Source: Byssochlamys sp. IMV 00236 (taxonomy: Eukaryota > Ascomycota > Eurotiomycetes > Eurotiales > Thermoascaceae). From it: a DNA stretch of 64,000 nucleotides. The position numbers and the translations under genes are program-made. How positions within the stretch are numbered: position 1 is the first letter of the stretch; every line of letters begins with the position of its first letter. Positions 25,301 to 38,100 of the stretch are shown here, in pieces. Below the pieces are notes generated by a model. That model saw only the letters and a list, made by a program, of their open reading frames with translations, searched no databases and had not been told where the DNA came from. Location of the stretch: assembly GCA_001931875.2 (NCBI GenBank), contig MSJH02000699.1, positions 1-64,000 of the forward strand, read 5' to 3'.

Positions 25301-27667
25301 GCGACGTTTGGAGCACGATACTTATCTCGAAGCTCGCAGAAGGCCACTAAGTGGGCGCTAGTCAGCCGCAGTTGCTAGTGACCGTATGGTACCCAGTACC
25401 TGGACTCGGCTGGAGGTTTGCCGGGTGACGGTCGTACCCTGGACTTTGGCGCGTGGGGCGCTGGCGGTGATGCGATGCTGCGCTTGCTCGCCTTTTGCCT
25501 CCCCAGCCAGTGGTGAATGTGCGTCTTTGCCTCCTCCCCAATCACCGCCGCCGCAAACCCATCCAGCAGCCATCCAACCATCCCCCATCCAGCAGCAGCC
25601 CCACCCGCCCATCCTCCGAAAGTTTCGACCTGTCTTGCCCTCTCGACCAACCAGCGTTGCCACTGCGCCCCCCTCGTCGCCTCCACCCAGACCACCCTGC
25701 ACGCGCCGTCACCGCTTCCCCCGACCTGCGCTACGACCTCTTCCTGCCTAGGGTCTCCCCTCTTGCTCTCTTCCCCTAAGCCTTTCTCAGACCGTTCAAG
25801 CCGTCCAACGGGTCCCTTTCCAGTCGACGCAGCACCCTCTTTTTCCGACCCTGCGACTGTGTCTGTCTGCTCGCAACGAGGCTGTCCACGATCCTGGTGC
25901 TTTTTCGAACCACTGGTCATCCGCGCTAGTCCACTGCGACTCCAGTTTCCGACTACGCTTTCTCCTCCACCCCCCATAACACACCCCTCCCTCTCTCTCC
26001 AGCGCTACGCTCTTTTTTACGCTCTACGTTCACGCTATCCGTCCCGGACAGGCTATCAGAGTCTATCTCTCTATCGCGACAAGAGCGTTCTTGGCTAAAT
26101 CTCCTGTGGGAGACTAAACCACCCCTGGTCACGACACCTAACACCTGCTACTACCAAAACCCCCCTTCACATCTTGAATCCTGCTGGGGGCGGAGAAATA
26201 GCACACAGAAAAGAAAACAGGCCAGAGAAGGAAGGAAGGAAAGAAAAAAAATAATCAGGAAAAAAGGGTCTCAGCTGTTGCCACACATCCTGTCACGGAG
26301 AAGCTCCGGCTGGTTTCTCCCCCTGTTTTTACGTGAGCCATCAATCACCTGGACAGATTCAATTAGAAAGACAACGAATCGAACACCAGAGAGAGGGGAA
26401 AGGAAGCAAAAAAAGAGAGAGAGAGAGCTTTCAAAACAGTCCTGATATTTCATCAGAGTGGGTCCGGATTGGTACGCAAAAATACAGCGCAACTTCGAAC
26501 ACCGTCACCGCAAAGAGACAGTGCTCCGCTCTCAGTTTGAACAACGCAAAAGAGAAAAAAAAAGAAGAGGGATTATTATCGAATTCCTCCGCCCTTTTAA
26601 TTGAAAAACAAGAAGAGGAAGAAGAAGAAGAGTAGTATCCTCTTTCTCTACTCGCTTCTTCTCTCTTTTTCCCTTTTTCCCTTTTTGCGATCGCCTCCCT
26701 TGCCAAACCACAGGCGAAAAAATACGGAGCTCCACGCAGGCTCCACTCTACCCACGGAGCCCACGAGGTGCCCTAAACGAAGTCTCCTGCCGAAAGTCTC
26801 TTGGGGCTCCCGTCCGAAGACTTTTAGGCCGCCGCCTCTGCCCACGGTCTTCTTCCCCCCCCCCTTCTGCGCTACTACCCGTCGCGCTTCTTTTCTCGAT
26901 TTTAGGGTCAAAACCAACCGCGTTGCCACGATCGCAGCATCGTCTCTGCACTACAACCGTCGAGCTGGGAACGTTTGTCCAGGCACCTTACTTGCCCTGT
27001 CCTGGCCTCTAAACCCTTCGTTCCCCCCTCCCACTTCCCGAAAAGCTCAGACAGTCGCTTCCCGCTGGTTCCTCGTGCTTGTCCACCGCCACCTGCAAGG
27101 CATCCTCCGCCCTAAAAGCTCACTAAAACGATTAAGCACCGTTGAACTTCCCCTCGAACACAACACCATCTCGTTGTGTCGCGGAGCTCCGCTTCGGAAA
27201 CATACAGCTCGCCAACCAGCTTGGTTTCTCATCTTCGTTTTTGCTCAGGTGCAGTTTGATCCTCTTCAATCCTAAGTCCACCAACAAACACCCAAAAGAA
27301 AAAAAAAAAGAGGGACATCTTCAAGAATAAGAAGAAGGAAAGAAAAAGCATCGACTGCTAGTCTGTCAGTTGCATTGCTCCTAGTACGTCCCAAAAGAAA
27401 AAAAAAGAAAAAAAATAATCAAGGAGGAAAGAAAGGCGTTGCCACAAGCGCGATTCGTCCGCAGGAACACCTCGTTGGAGTCAACTGTTGCAGTCGCAGG
27501 CGATTCCAACGTTGGTCGGCTTGATCTCGATAATACCGCTTCTTTTCTACTGAGGGGAATCCAAGCTCATCGTCCGTTACGCGTCTCAACAGGTTTCTCG
27601 AAGGGTAATTGTTCGGAGGAATTCTTGGGAACGCTAAACCGCGCGCGCCATCGCGACCGATCATTAT
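25301..27667 (+). promoter_or_regulatory. Long pyrimidine-rich upstream region / probable 5' leader of con7
   Basis: About 2.4 kb directly upstream of the con7 start. From about 25490 to 26100 and again from 26640 to 27180 the plus strand is C/T-rich, while 26180-26640 and 27290-27430 are A/G-rich. Long ORFs on the plus strand (25517-26098, 193 codons; 26601-27275, 224 codons) show only low-complexity protein and are not believed to be genes. If transcribed they would be upstream ORFs. Long, uORF-bearing leaders are known from fungal developmental regulators; its use here is inferred. Confidence 0.5.
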
Positions 27668-29558
27668 ATGGACAGGCCTGCATCTGATTACGCGCAGTCA
27701 GGTTTGCATTCACCGTATTCATTTTTGACCGACGCGCATTCTGAACCCTCAGCTGCAGACCAGGCTTCTGCTGCTGCTCAGTACACGCCGCAACCCGACG
27801 TCCGTCCCGCCGCCCAGTACACTCCCCAGCCTGAAGTGCGATCCGCCAACATTTCCTCCTCCAACACGCCGCAGTCGGACTACGGTCTGAACCCTCCCGC
27901 AGGACGCTCGCAGCCTTATCCGGACTACTTGGCCCGTCAGCCTCAATACCATCACGCGCCTAACACCCAAGCCGGCGGCGCGGCAGGTATGGCTCAAGCA
28001 ACAAGTCCGTCCATGACCCTCCACGATGGGCAACAGAATGGCCATCACTCTCAATCGAACATCAAGTCTGACCCCGACGTTCCTATAGATCCCTCGATCG
28101 CGGCATCCAGCCCCAACTATCCGCCTCCCTACTCGCCCTACCAGCCCCAGGGCCATGACATGGCCCAGTATCAGGGCCACCCCCCGCCTCCTCAGATGTA
28201 TGCGCGTCCAGACTGGTCGCATGGATATGGACAACATCAGCATGGTCTGCCGGGGCCCTATAGTTCCCCTGCCACAACGGTTGGTTCCGCCTCCCCTGCT
28301 GTGACCGCGGGGCCGCGTCCTGGCCAGGTACGTGTGTTACGATTCAAAACACATATATAAAGGTTAAGGAACGGCGCCTGTCGCTCGTTAAAAGGCAAAA
28401 AAAAAGAAAAGAATCGAAGCAGCTACACCGGTCGATAAGGGACTTCTCTCATCATGGGATGCTCCTTTATCACGGAGAGCTCTTGATTCGAACACGCGCA
28501 GTCAAATGGGCCCACCATTTGTTCACCAAGTCATGGAAGCTGATCCGATTCTTTTACTGTAGGTCTACTCTTTCGTGCCGATTCCCGGTGCCCAGCAGCA
28601 CAAGCGACCGCGTCGCCGTTACGAGGAGATTGAGCGTATGTACAAGTGCGGATGGAATGGCTGTGAGAAGGCATACGGAACATTGAACCACCTCAATGCG
28701 CACGTCACCATGCAGTCTCACGGATCTAAGCGTACTCCTGAAGGTAAGTTGTGCGCCTGATTTAATTCCTCCTTCTTCATCGTATACCATTCGACGCGTT
28801 TGTCGCGTTGTTTTGGTGCCCGTAGCTGGTCTCGATGTGGTTAGTCTCAGTTGGTGCGTGGACTAGTCGCGTTACACAACACTGGCGTTCCTCCCACGCG
28901 GGACCGCAGTAGCGCCAACGCCGGCGCCGAAGGTTAACCACATGCGAGATCAGCTATAATCGTCATCTATCAGATTTCCCGTTTCTGTATTTTATCTTAC
29001 CCCAGACCACGTGAGTGCTGACTCGGATCGCTTTTTTTTCTCAAACACAGAATTCAAAGAGATCCGCAAGGAATGGAAGGCCCGCAAGAAGGAAGAGGAG
29101 AACCAGCGCAAGGCTGCTGAGGAGCGCGAGCGTGCTGCCGCCGCCGCTCAGGCCCAGCAGCAGGTGGACAGCGGTGCTGCTCCTGATCCATCTCAGGGTG
29201 GTCAGCCACCGTCCTACCCTGGTGGTGTCCGCCCTCAGCTGCCTCCCATCGGCTACCAACCGGCCGATGGTCAGGTGCCTGGCCAGTACGGCGCCGCTGG
29301 CGCTGGTATGGTCTACCCTCAGGGCAACGGACAGATGGCTTACCCGGCCAACTATCCTCACTCCCCTTACGGACAGAGCAACCAGGTGTACCAGCAACGT
29401 AAGTAGCTGCTGCCATCTTACCACCTTACTTTTCTCTCGTTCCCTCGGGACTCGGATTAGCATCGCATGGATTCGGATACAGAACGATCTCGTTTCGCAT
29501 TGTGGTGCTGACGGCTGATCCTTTAGCCCCAGACAACCAATCCAGCAACTACCAATAG
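27668..29558 (+). CDS. con7: Con7-type C2H2 zinc-finger transcription factor
   Basis: Four exons (27668-28327, 28563-28743, 29051-29398, 29527-29558) encode 406 aa. Residues 1-225 are disordered and rich in Pro, Gln, Ser and Tyr, with a repeated AAQYTPQP(D/E)VR motif near the start. The core KRPRRRYEEIERMYKCGW leads into one C2H2 finger (C249, C254, H267, H273; spacing C-x4-C-x12-H-x5-H). It is followed by KRTPEEFKEIRKEWKARKKEEE, a basic helical segment that is the hallmark of Con7 proteins. The C-terminus is Pro/Gln/Gly-rich and ends PDNQSSNYQ, using a last exon of 32 nt. Con7 controls conidiation, morphology and infection-related genes in other filamentous ascomycetes. The 307-bp second intron and large upstream region are unusual for the locus and hint at complex regulation. 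Confidence 0.92.
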
Positions 29559-32222
29559 ATGGCATCCATCTGTGTTAATATCCGTGTGCATACCTTAATT
29601 ACAAACCTCTCCTGATCCACCATTCCCCGCGTCAGTGACTCCGAATTATAATCCGAAACTCTTTCGACCGTGATACTATCTTCAGTCCTCGATTGGCCCA
29701 GTCAAACGAGAGCGAGAGTTCTCCACTTACTAGGTCCTATCTTCTTTTCTTATCATTCAGGGTGTCTCTCTTCTCGCTTTGGTTTTGGACTTAGAGAGCT
29801 CATGGAACAAAAAACAAAAAGGGAAGGAAACTATATGACGTTTTCCTGTGGACGTAGCTGGTGAATCTGATTTTGGAGGGGGGTCTTTGGCGGGCACAAT
29901 CTTATCATTGCATCATCTGAGCATCGTGTCATATTCTTTTTTTGCCGTGTTTCCTTCTTTTCTCTTTTCCCGAATGTCCTACTCCAATGATTCGCTGTGT
30001 GTGTATGTCTCTTCGCGCTATGTCCATTGTCTTCGCTTGATCTTATCGCTCAATATGTCTGTTTAACCTTGGGATTCCCTGCACGCGGTTTCTCTTTCGA
30101 GTCCCGTCTTATTTTCTCTCTCCTCCAGACGTGGCCTTGCGATTTCACTTTGTCAGTTCAGGTGTCGCGTTCTAGCTTTTCTTTGGCTCTTGCTGGCTTG
30201 ACTTGGGGAACCTCCCATGCACATAATGGGACCGGAGGTCATCATGCAGGTCTACATATGGGGATGTCATGATGAGGCGCATCGTATTGATGTTGTCTTT
30301 CTACCAAATTTGCGTGCGTACACATGAAATGCAAGGATTCAGATGTCGCGGAAAGACACGTCTTCCCGAAATCAACAATATGTTCGTATCCTAGGATGGT
30401 CTCCTCTCATACTGACTTAATACTGCCATACCTATATAACATGTTTTGAGAACAACAGCCTTCGTTCCAACCGAGTTTGGTGGCCACTTCAGGCCTGGTT
30501 TGATATATGGTCCTCCTCTTAAGCACTTTATACCATGTACGATATGCGAGATATTAACTTGATTTTTCCACAAGCGCGTCACTTAGGGCCCGATCGCTCC
30601 GTTCCACAGAATTTAAGAATGGGACCGGCCCAGCCATGGCCTCGAGCTTAAGCAAGGGGGCGAAGTGTGGTGTAGTAGTGTCAGAACCAGCGGCAGTATC
30701 CGAGATGGTGTCCGATCCAGTCATGTCCCTAAGATTTAGTAGCCGGCGACCAGACGACAACGGTCCCCTAATGGTCTTGGCTATAGGTAAGGTTAAAATT
30801 AGAAGGAATGTATCTAGCCGTCCGTTTGGTTAACAATGAGATAAAACTAATTTAGTGTTCCAGAGTTCTGGTAAGAAAAAAATAAAAAAAGGACTACTCT
30901 AGGGGGAAAATTAGAGTAGGAAAAAACAAGGAACCTTCTCCCCGGTTTTCGCCATCCCTGGACGTATTTTTTCTTTTAGCATATTTGCACAGCCACGATG
31001 GTTACGCACGCCTTTTTTTTTTTTTACCTGACAAGTAGATATCTATGCGGGGTTTTAGCGCGAAGAACTTCCTTGAAAGGTCTTTTCTGTCTTTCTAGAC
31101 TATCTACTTGGTTTAGATCGGGCGGTTTGGTATTTTATCTAGATAGTCTATATCCTGTACTACTACCTGTACATCTATATCTGTAGTTAGTATGTAGTTA
31201 GTAGATCGATGATTATCACGTGGTTTAGCGCAGAACATTATCCTCTCGTGAGTTTATTTCAGCTGTAGATAAGAGTAAAATTAGAGGGTTATATAGAACA
31301 TTCTTCATGATCTATATTAGATGAAAGCAGTATCAACTATTAGTTAGATGGTCCGGCATGGATGGAGATGTGTGCCGTTTAGCGCTTTTCGTTGTTTTTT
31401 CCCCCCAATGGGGAATTTGTAACAGGGTGAGTATCGACTGGCCTGCGCATGAATCACCACTGCTTCATTCGCAATATGGAGAGGATATACTTGTAGCTGG
31501 TGGAGTGAAGAAGTCGTCTTGAATATAGAGAGATGTTGCGGACGGATCACGTGATGCGGTCCTTAATAAGCGCAAGATTTTGGAATTCCAAGAGGAGTAA
31601 AAGATGCGAGATAACGAGTAATAAAATGCGAGACTCTAGGAATGGAGAGTGCTTTTTTTGTTTATTATTCTACTCTATTTAATTTACTCAATTTACTTCA
31701 TAATCTTTTTGCGATACAATAGAGGAATACCATAGGTAAGTCTCTCTGTAGTTCGGCCGGAACGGAGTTACTTTCCGCGATAGTAAAAGAAAAGCTGTAG
31801 GCGGTCAATTAGTTATCGAGAAGCTCCGGCGGCGGAAATAGGACGTTGTCTTGTCCGCAAATCTCGAGCTGTTTTTATTTCTATTTTTGATTTTTTCCCC
31901 AAAGAGTTGGGCTTTTCTGGGCCTGGAATTTATTATTTCGCTATTCTCACTTTGCTTACTGAGGAGGAGGAATTGTGGTGGAAGATTTTCTCTGCTTGCG
32001 CAGAAATTTGTCCCGAATAGCTTTTTTGAGATTTCCTTTTTCTTCTTTTTCCACTCGCGGAGAACGAACGAACGAACGAGAGACGATCGGATTTCGTGCC
32101 TTGGTTGGCCATTCTGAACGATTCCGACTATATAACCTACGGTTAGGATTGTCGTGTGGTGGAGGAACAATACCAGACAAGGAGAGAGAGAGACAGACGC
32201 GGAGCTTCAGGAAACCATTGAG
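29559..32222. other. Intergenic region con7-PPR gene
   Basis: About 2.7 kb with the con7 3' region and the promoter of the next gene. No ORF shows a domain. The stretch 30840-31350 is AT-rich with several poly-A/T runs, and an ACGAACGA-type repeat lies at about 32062-32080. No gene or full mobile element was seen. Confidence 0.5.
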
Positions 32223-34986
32223 ATGCTCCGGTGCAGCAATGCCTGTGTCCGCGGCGCTGGGATTAGCGCAGAGCGCAGAATGGCAGCAATGCGCATGATG
32301 AGCACGAGCAGCAGAAGCAGAAGCAGTAGTATGCCGATGCGAGCTCGTGTCGCGTCTCTTTTGTTGAACCCACTGCCTGAACTTGGTAGACAGCCTGTGC
32401 CTGTCGCGACGTGGATTCATAACCTGGGTATCAGACGGATGGCGACGGAGGCGTCAGAGCTAGAGCCAGAAGAAGAAAGTCGAAATCAGAATCGCATCCG
32501 TGATAGAAAGGGATGGGAGGATTTCAAGGTTCGGAATAATAATCGATATCGAAATGAATTGCGCGCGCAAAATCATGATGGTGAAGCGGAGATTCTTCTC
32601 GATATCGCGAAGGCGGCGACGTCGCCTAGGACAAAGCGCGAAGCAGATGGGATTGGTAGCGCGGGCGTGGTTTCGAAAAAGGTCGTGGATATGGAGATCA
32701 AGTGGCTGCAGGATCCGAAGGAGCTTGCGGATCGTGTTGCGCGGCTGCTGAAGGGTCGAGAACCGGCTCTGGCGGTGGCGCTGGTGCGTAGAGCGCAGAC
32801 GGATGGGGTGCGGTGTCAGGTTGCTTGGAATCATCTCTTGCATCATTGTATGGATAGGGATGCGCCGCAGGCCGCGTTCAGGTTCTATAATGAGGTTCGT
32901 GGGGATATCCTATCTTGTCTTCAAGCTTGCAATGGATCATATACTGACATCTTGACAGATGAAGAAGAGAGGGCGAAAACCTGACGATCGAACCTACACC
33001 ATCATGCTCAATGGGCTGGGCCATACGAGTAAGACCCGAGGATTCAAGCCCGTCGACACCGCGCTCTCCATATACAAATCTATCAGGAGCCCCAATATCA
33101 CGCACAGCAACGCCATGCTGAACGTGTGTGCCCACCACGGAGACATGGATACTCTGTGGGAAGTCGCCGGTAACCTTCCTGAAGAAGGGTTCGGAGCACC
33201 TGACCAGAGGACCTACACAATCATTCTCCATGCCATTAAGGCGATCTCTCAGCGAGATGTTTCTAATATAAACCCTAGCAGAGTGGACGACATCCTGAAA
33301 AGAAAGGCCGCTGCGGTGCGAGAAGGCAAGAAAATCTGGTCTGACATCGTCCTGCAGTGGAAGAAGGGAGATCTGCAAATGGATCGGGTTCTAGTCAGCG
33401 CAATGGCCTCTCTGCTTGTTGAAGGGTCGAGTGAGCGTGACTGCTACGATGTGCTGGCGCTGGTGAACCAAACTATGGGGGTTCCTATTTACGCTCCCAA
33501 GCCGCCTGATGTCCCGCAGGGCAAAGCTTCGGCGCTGTCTGAGGAGGCCTTCAATGAAATCAAGCAACGCGCATCTCATGCAAGGAACAGGGCAACCGAG
33601 AGTTTCCGAACTGATGACTCTGATATCCCTTTTGAGGGAGAAGAAGGGGAGCCACTGAGCGAGTCTCAGGAGGAGAATCTGGCCGAAGAAGAGGAAGAGG
33701 AAAGCTTCGAAGGGCTCTTCGACGCTGTCGTCCCCGAGACCACTAGCAATACGAAGAACGTCTCTCCTGTCCCAAGCTACGCCGAGCTCCATAACAGTGT
33801 CTTGACCCTTGTCCTCACAGCGTGCCGGCTCATGACACAAGGAATCGGTCCCGCCAAGCGATACTGGCAGTATTTCACCGAGGAAAGTCACGAACGCAGG
33901 ATCCAGCCGGACTCTCATTCATTCCACGAGTACCTGCGTCTGCTGAGAGTTGGCCGCTCGAGCAGACTCGCACTTGAAATCATCCGTGACCAAATGATCC
34001 CCGCAGACGCAGTGGAGGGCAAAACCTTCCGGATCGCACTCAGCACCTGTCGTCGTGACCGGAAGAATCCCAATGTCTTCCAGATCGCCAACGAGATGCT
34101 GGATCTCATGGCATCGCAATTCATCCTCCCAGACCCCAACGTCCTGGAAGCCTACGTGCGACTGGTCGACGGGCTTGCCTCTCAACCTCTCGAACTCTCC
34201 TCCCTCAACGGCCTCAACGTTCCTCAATCACAGCAGAAATCCCAGAACATGCTCGCAAACACACGCACCCTCCGCTTCCAGCTACAACTCCAAGCCATAT
34301 CCAAACTCCGTCCTCACATCTCCAGACTCCTCACCGCTATGGAAAATAGCAAAATCTCCAAAGTCTCCAGTAAAGGTCGCAGCTCCAGCGTCTTTCGCGA
34401 TGGCTCCGTCGTCGGATTCCTCGCGCTCAAGGCCCTTGTTCGCACTCGGGCATTGATCGATGACCTTCTCGGTCCGCAGTACGAAGCAGAACTATCCAAA
34501 TCTGATCGTGAGCTGCTCGAGCAGGAAACGAAGCGGTTGAGAAAGTACTCTGCCGCCACGATGGTGGAGAGGTTCGAGGAGACGAAAGTCACCCCGACGC
34601 GCGAGCAGGTGTTGGAGTTTCAGCAGAGAAGGCTCGAAGCGGAGGATAATATGGAGGAGAGAGATGAGCCGGAGAAGTCGGGGCGGAAAGACGTCGACAC
34701 GAAGAGAAAGAGGAAGAATAGCAAGGAAACTCCGCCTCAGAAGGCTGAAGATAAGCAGGAGTCTGCTCGGGAGGAGATGGAGAAGAAGCAACCTGAGGAT
34801 GTGAAACAAGGCGAGCAAGTGAAATCACCTGAGGAAAGCAAGGAAGAGTCAAGATACACTGAACAGGAGAACACAGAGGAGCAGAAGGGAGGCGAGGGGA
34901 AAGTGACTGCTCATGAAGAACATGCACTGAAGGAGCAGCAGAAAGAGGGAGAGGGGTCAAAGGAGACTAAACCTGAGGTTTTCTAG
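32223..34986 (+). CDS. Mitochondrial pentatricopeptide-repeat (PPR) protein
   Basis: Two exons (32223-32894, 32959-34986) encode 899 aa. The first 60 residues are rich in Arg, Ser, Met and Ala with almost no acidic residues, as in a mitochondrial presequence. An in-frame ATG at 32154 would add 23 residues and spoil that character, so 32223 was preferred. PPR-like helical hairpins are visible: PDDRTYTIMLNGLG (about residue 233), a second unit around SNAMLNVCAHHGDMDTLWEV, and PDQRTYTIILHAI. Weaker units lie at QPDSHSFHEYLRLL and GKTFRIALSTCRRD. The last 150 residues are a highly charged Glu/Lys-rich tail, probably coiled or disordered. PPR proteins bind organellar RNA for processing, stability or translation; the target here cannot be told. 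I do not claim orthology to a named yeast gene. Confidence 0.85.
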
Positions 34987-35247
34987 TGCTGCGTTTCTGC
35001 TTTGGCCCCCCGTATCCATATATCTGTGCATCAAATCTCTACTTTTCAATGCATTTACAGGCGTTGTCAGATGTATATAGGGCTGCATTTTCTCTCCCTG
35101 TACAATAATAGATTCTTATATAGACGATTGACTGGATGGTTTGGGGAAAAGGGATCATATGACGTCAAAACACACGAACATTTTGGTATCTCTGATAGAT
35201 CTACATACATAAAGCTTCATTACACAATGTACTGCGAAAAGCAATCT

Positions 35248-36836
35248 TCATGGCCCTGGACTACCTGCGCCTTCCCACGGAGGTGCAGGATCACAACGCT
35301 CTCTCACTCCAGTCTCATGTGGTTCATCTGAAGGTGCACGTCGACAGGAGCTGGCCTCTCTAGGGGGATTTTGATGATAAGTTGAAGTTCCGCTGTTACT
35401 CCTGTTGTCCTCCCCGAAACTGTTCGTTCCCATATCGCCCGCCAGCCTCCGACTTGAGCTCGAGCGTTGAGGAAAGACTTGTGGGCCGCCTGGTGGTTGG
35501 GATTCGCCCGTTGGAGTTCCTCGTTTATACTTCTCTAGTGAACCGTTGATCCCAATTATGCCCCATGCGAAGACAGCCACATCGCGAATGGTATCGAACA
35601 GGAGCTGTGAGTGCGAACAGCTGCTACTGGAGGTTGTGGGCACAGCGGCAACTGTTCCAGGACCACCACTGGCGCCTACTACATCAGTACTATCAGAGTG
35701 TGAGAATATTGGGTCAGCAGCCCATGGGGATGCAAAAAGCCCATTGGCGTAGACTCGCCTGTCTGGCGTTTGGTTGATATTAAGCGGGATCGGAGGACGG
35801 GCCCGGCGGAGAACAACCACGAGCCCGTCAGAGGAGCAAGAAACAACAGCTTCGACTTCGATTTGAAGTCGTGCGCTTGCAATCCTATCTCGTCTGGCCG
35901 GATCGGTCGCAGCTCCTGTGCCTGAAGAGGGGAGGCCGTCTGTACCTGGCTCACTACCGTTTCCGTGCGCATCATTTGCCTCGGTCATTTGCACATCTTC
36001 ATCTTCACCCGAAGGTCCATCACCTTGGAGTGGGTTCCGGTACCAGAACCGGAGATAGGCTATAGAATCATTCGTTTTAGCGCTCTCAATGCAACAGACT
36101 GCGTCGCGGAGGCAACGTTCCTGAATACAATAATAGAAGCTTTTGGAGACAAGCTGTTGGGGCGTCACTCCCAAGATCTCCGTGACACCATTTGTTGCGA
36201 ACATAATGGTAGATGTCCTCGTGAACCGATTAAGGAACAGAGCCGCTCGCGGCTCATGAGGAAGATTTCTCGGTTGTTGAGAAAATCGGCTCGACATACA
36301 AGTCAGCATGTGGTAGCGAGGATCTCGCGGCGAGGACGTGAACAAGCTCCGGACGACAGGAGCATCGGCCGCCCTTTCTGTGAATTGGCGTCAGTTAAAA
36401 GCCTGTTTCCAGGAGTTGGCTGCTTCGTGTAGCCACTTACTTTCACTGCGACTACCCCTTCGGTATATACTTATGCTTGCAACAAGCACATCATATACGA
36501 CGGTAAAGACACATTCACACCCGACCCAGGAGCCATTCCTATGCTTCACCTGGCAGTACTTGAGAACTGCGGCCTTGTCAAGCTTCACTCCGCGCCCATG
36601 GACTGTTCTTGCAAAGGGAATCTCATCTGGATGAAGATAGTCCCAACAGGACTTGTTCACCACCTCCTGAGGTTGATACCCCAGAATGTCTTCTATAGTA
36701 TCTGAAGCATATCGGATGCGTGCGTCTTGCGTCAAGTCTGGAATAACCCTATTAGCTTTCACCAGAAAACTCGCCAGCGGTCGATTTCTATTTCTACATA
36801 GTACTCACCATGGATGGTGATGAATGTCTTTTCCAT
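35248..36836 (-). CDS. Double PAS-domain protein of unknown role
   Basis: Three exons on the minus strand (36836-36809, 36737-36441, 36377-35248) give 484 aa. The first coding exon is only 28 nt (MEKTFITIH). PAS domain 1 (about residues 10-110) contains ARIRYASDTIEDILGYQPQE, SCWDYLHPDEIPFAR, LDKAAVLKYCQVKHRNGSW and CECVFTVVYDVLVASISIY, a complete PAS pattern. A second PAS-like stretch (about 150-220) has TSTIMFATNGVTEILGVTPQ and a YLRFWYRNP strand. The rest is disordered, with a conserved-looking island LLFDTIRDVAVFAWGIIGIN near residue 390. No GATA finger or kinase domain is present, so it is not a complete white-collar protein. Fungal proteins of this architecture are common but poorly characterised; sensing or protein interaction is the likely role. 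Confidence 0.87.
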
Positions 36837-38100
36837 AGTGCCATTGACCTATGTACGGATTATTGAGGCTCGTAAGAGCAGCAGCCGTTTTCATCGGCGA
36901 ATGCCGGCTGTTGTACCTAAACACGCCAGGCTAATACCAGCCTGAGAAAGAAAGGAGGTTTCCTTTCAGCTTCAGCACAGAACTAACATCTTATGTTCCG
37001 TAGTAGCAGAACTCCACGACCCCCAAAGGCCTCTTTTTGAGGTCTGAGAAACGTATCCTGGAGTAAGCAGAGTTGCGGCGGGCAGAAGATAGTCTGGCGA
37101 CGCCATGTGCCGCTGCTCTGGTGGGTACTGGCCGGCGCACCAGGTGGCTCTGGCTAAAAGAACACCGGCGAGAAGTCTGATCTCCGTGAACATGGCCATG
37201 ATGCGGCCTATAAGACCCTTGGCGTCAATGTCGGCGGCGAATGATGCGCCTTATTCCGAGTCAAGTCCACGCGCAATGAAGTCCCTGGGATCCGTTCACA
37301 ACGTGGAGGCCTGCTTTAGCCAGCGGGGTCCCTCCCCCACTGCCAACGCCGTTATTTGGAGCCCCGATGATATCAATCCGTCCAGGAAAAGAAAAAAAAA
37401 ATAAGAGAAAAAAGGCGATGACGCATGAGCACATAGCATATCGAGATCCAGAGTGCATAAGACCGGACTAAGTTACAGGCATCTTGATCCTTCCGTCTGG
37501 ATCGAGATATCTGAGCCAAGTACGTCGCCATCATCTCCAACCACACCAATCGAATCCGAAGACCGGGCTACTTGAGCATAGTAGTCCTCTCTAGAATGCT
37601 GGATGTAAGGTAATATAGTCTGGCTTCCCGGGTAGAAGCCAAATGGTCGAGTCTTTCGCCCTATCGACCGTCTGCCTTGGTTTCTACTGCATCTTCCTGT
37701 CTGGTGTCAGAAGCGCGTCCCGGAATTGGCGGATAGTATCCATCGCGGCCCGTAGCTGCTCCAGACCAATGCAGAAACGGACGCAATGCGCGGTTGGCGG
37801 TACGAGAGACTAATCGTTGATTGATCGAAGAAAAACTGTGCCAGGACCAAAACCAGCCACGGAGGCAAGAGAAAAGCAAGCGACTGGACAAGAGCCAGCG
37901 TAGAATCTGTCATGATGCAAGTTATATAGCTGTATGACTGACTATCCAGTATGGAACATCTGAAAATATCGAGGAGTCAGTCATGTATCTCGCAGTCGAC
38001 AAATAGTGACTTGTCACATACCAAATACCTGCACTATGTGGACTGATCCACGAATTGACCTTTTGGTCCCCGGAGAATCTATCCGATGATTCTGTCAAAA
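36837..38100. other. Intergenic region with possible gene remnant
   Basis: About 1.26 kb. On the minus strand an ORF from 37913 to 37707 begins with a hydrophobic stretch (LALVQSLAFLLPPWLVLVLA) like a membrane anchor, but no continuing exons could be joined to it with confidence. It may be a broken gene. Nothing else was seen. Confidence 0.35.

Noticed and set aside
25517..26098. 193-codon plus-strand ORF as a protein gene
   Set aside because: The translation is low-complexity Pro/Ser/Leu from a CT-rich tract, with overlapping long ORFs in other frames and no domain.
26601..27275. 224-codon plus-strand ORF as a protein gene
   Set aside because: Basic low-complexity translation within the presumed con7 leader; kept only as a possible upstream ORF.
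30570..30835. hAT-like transposon ends (TTAGGGCCCGATCG and CCGTTTGGTTAAC)
   Set aside because: The two ends do not match each other as inverted repeats and no 8-bp duplication was found.
35248..36836. White-collar-1 type photoreceptor
   Set aside because: No LOV-type cysteine motif (GRNCRFLQ-like) and no GATA zinc finger; only two generic PAS regions.
37661..37913. N-terminus of a wax-synthase-like membrane protein on the minus strand
   Set aside because: Only a hydrophobic start is visible; no catalytic motif or continuing exons within the available space.
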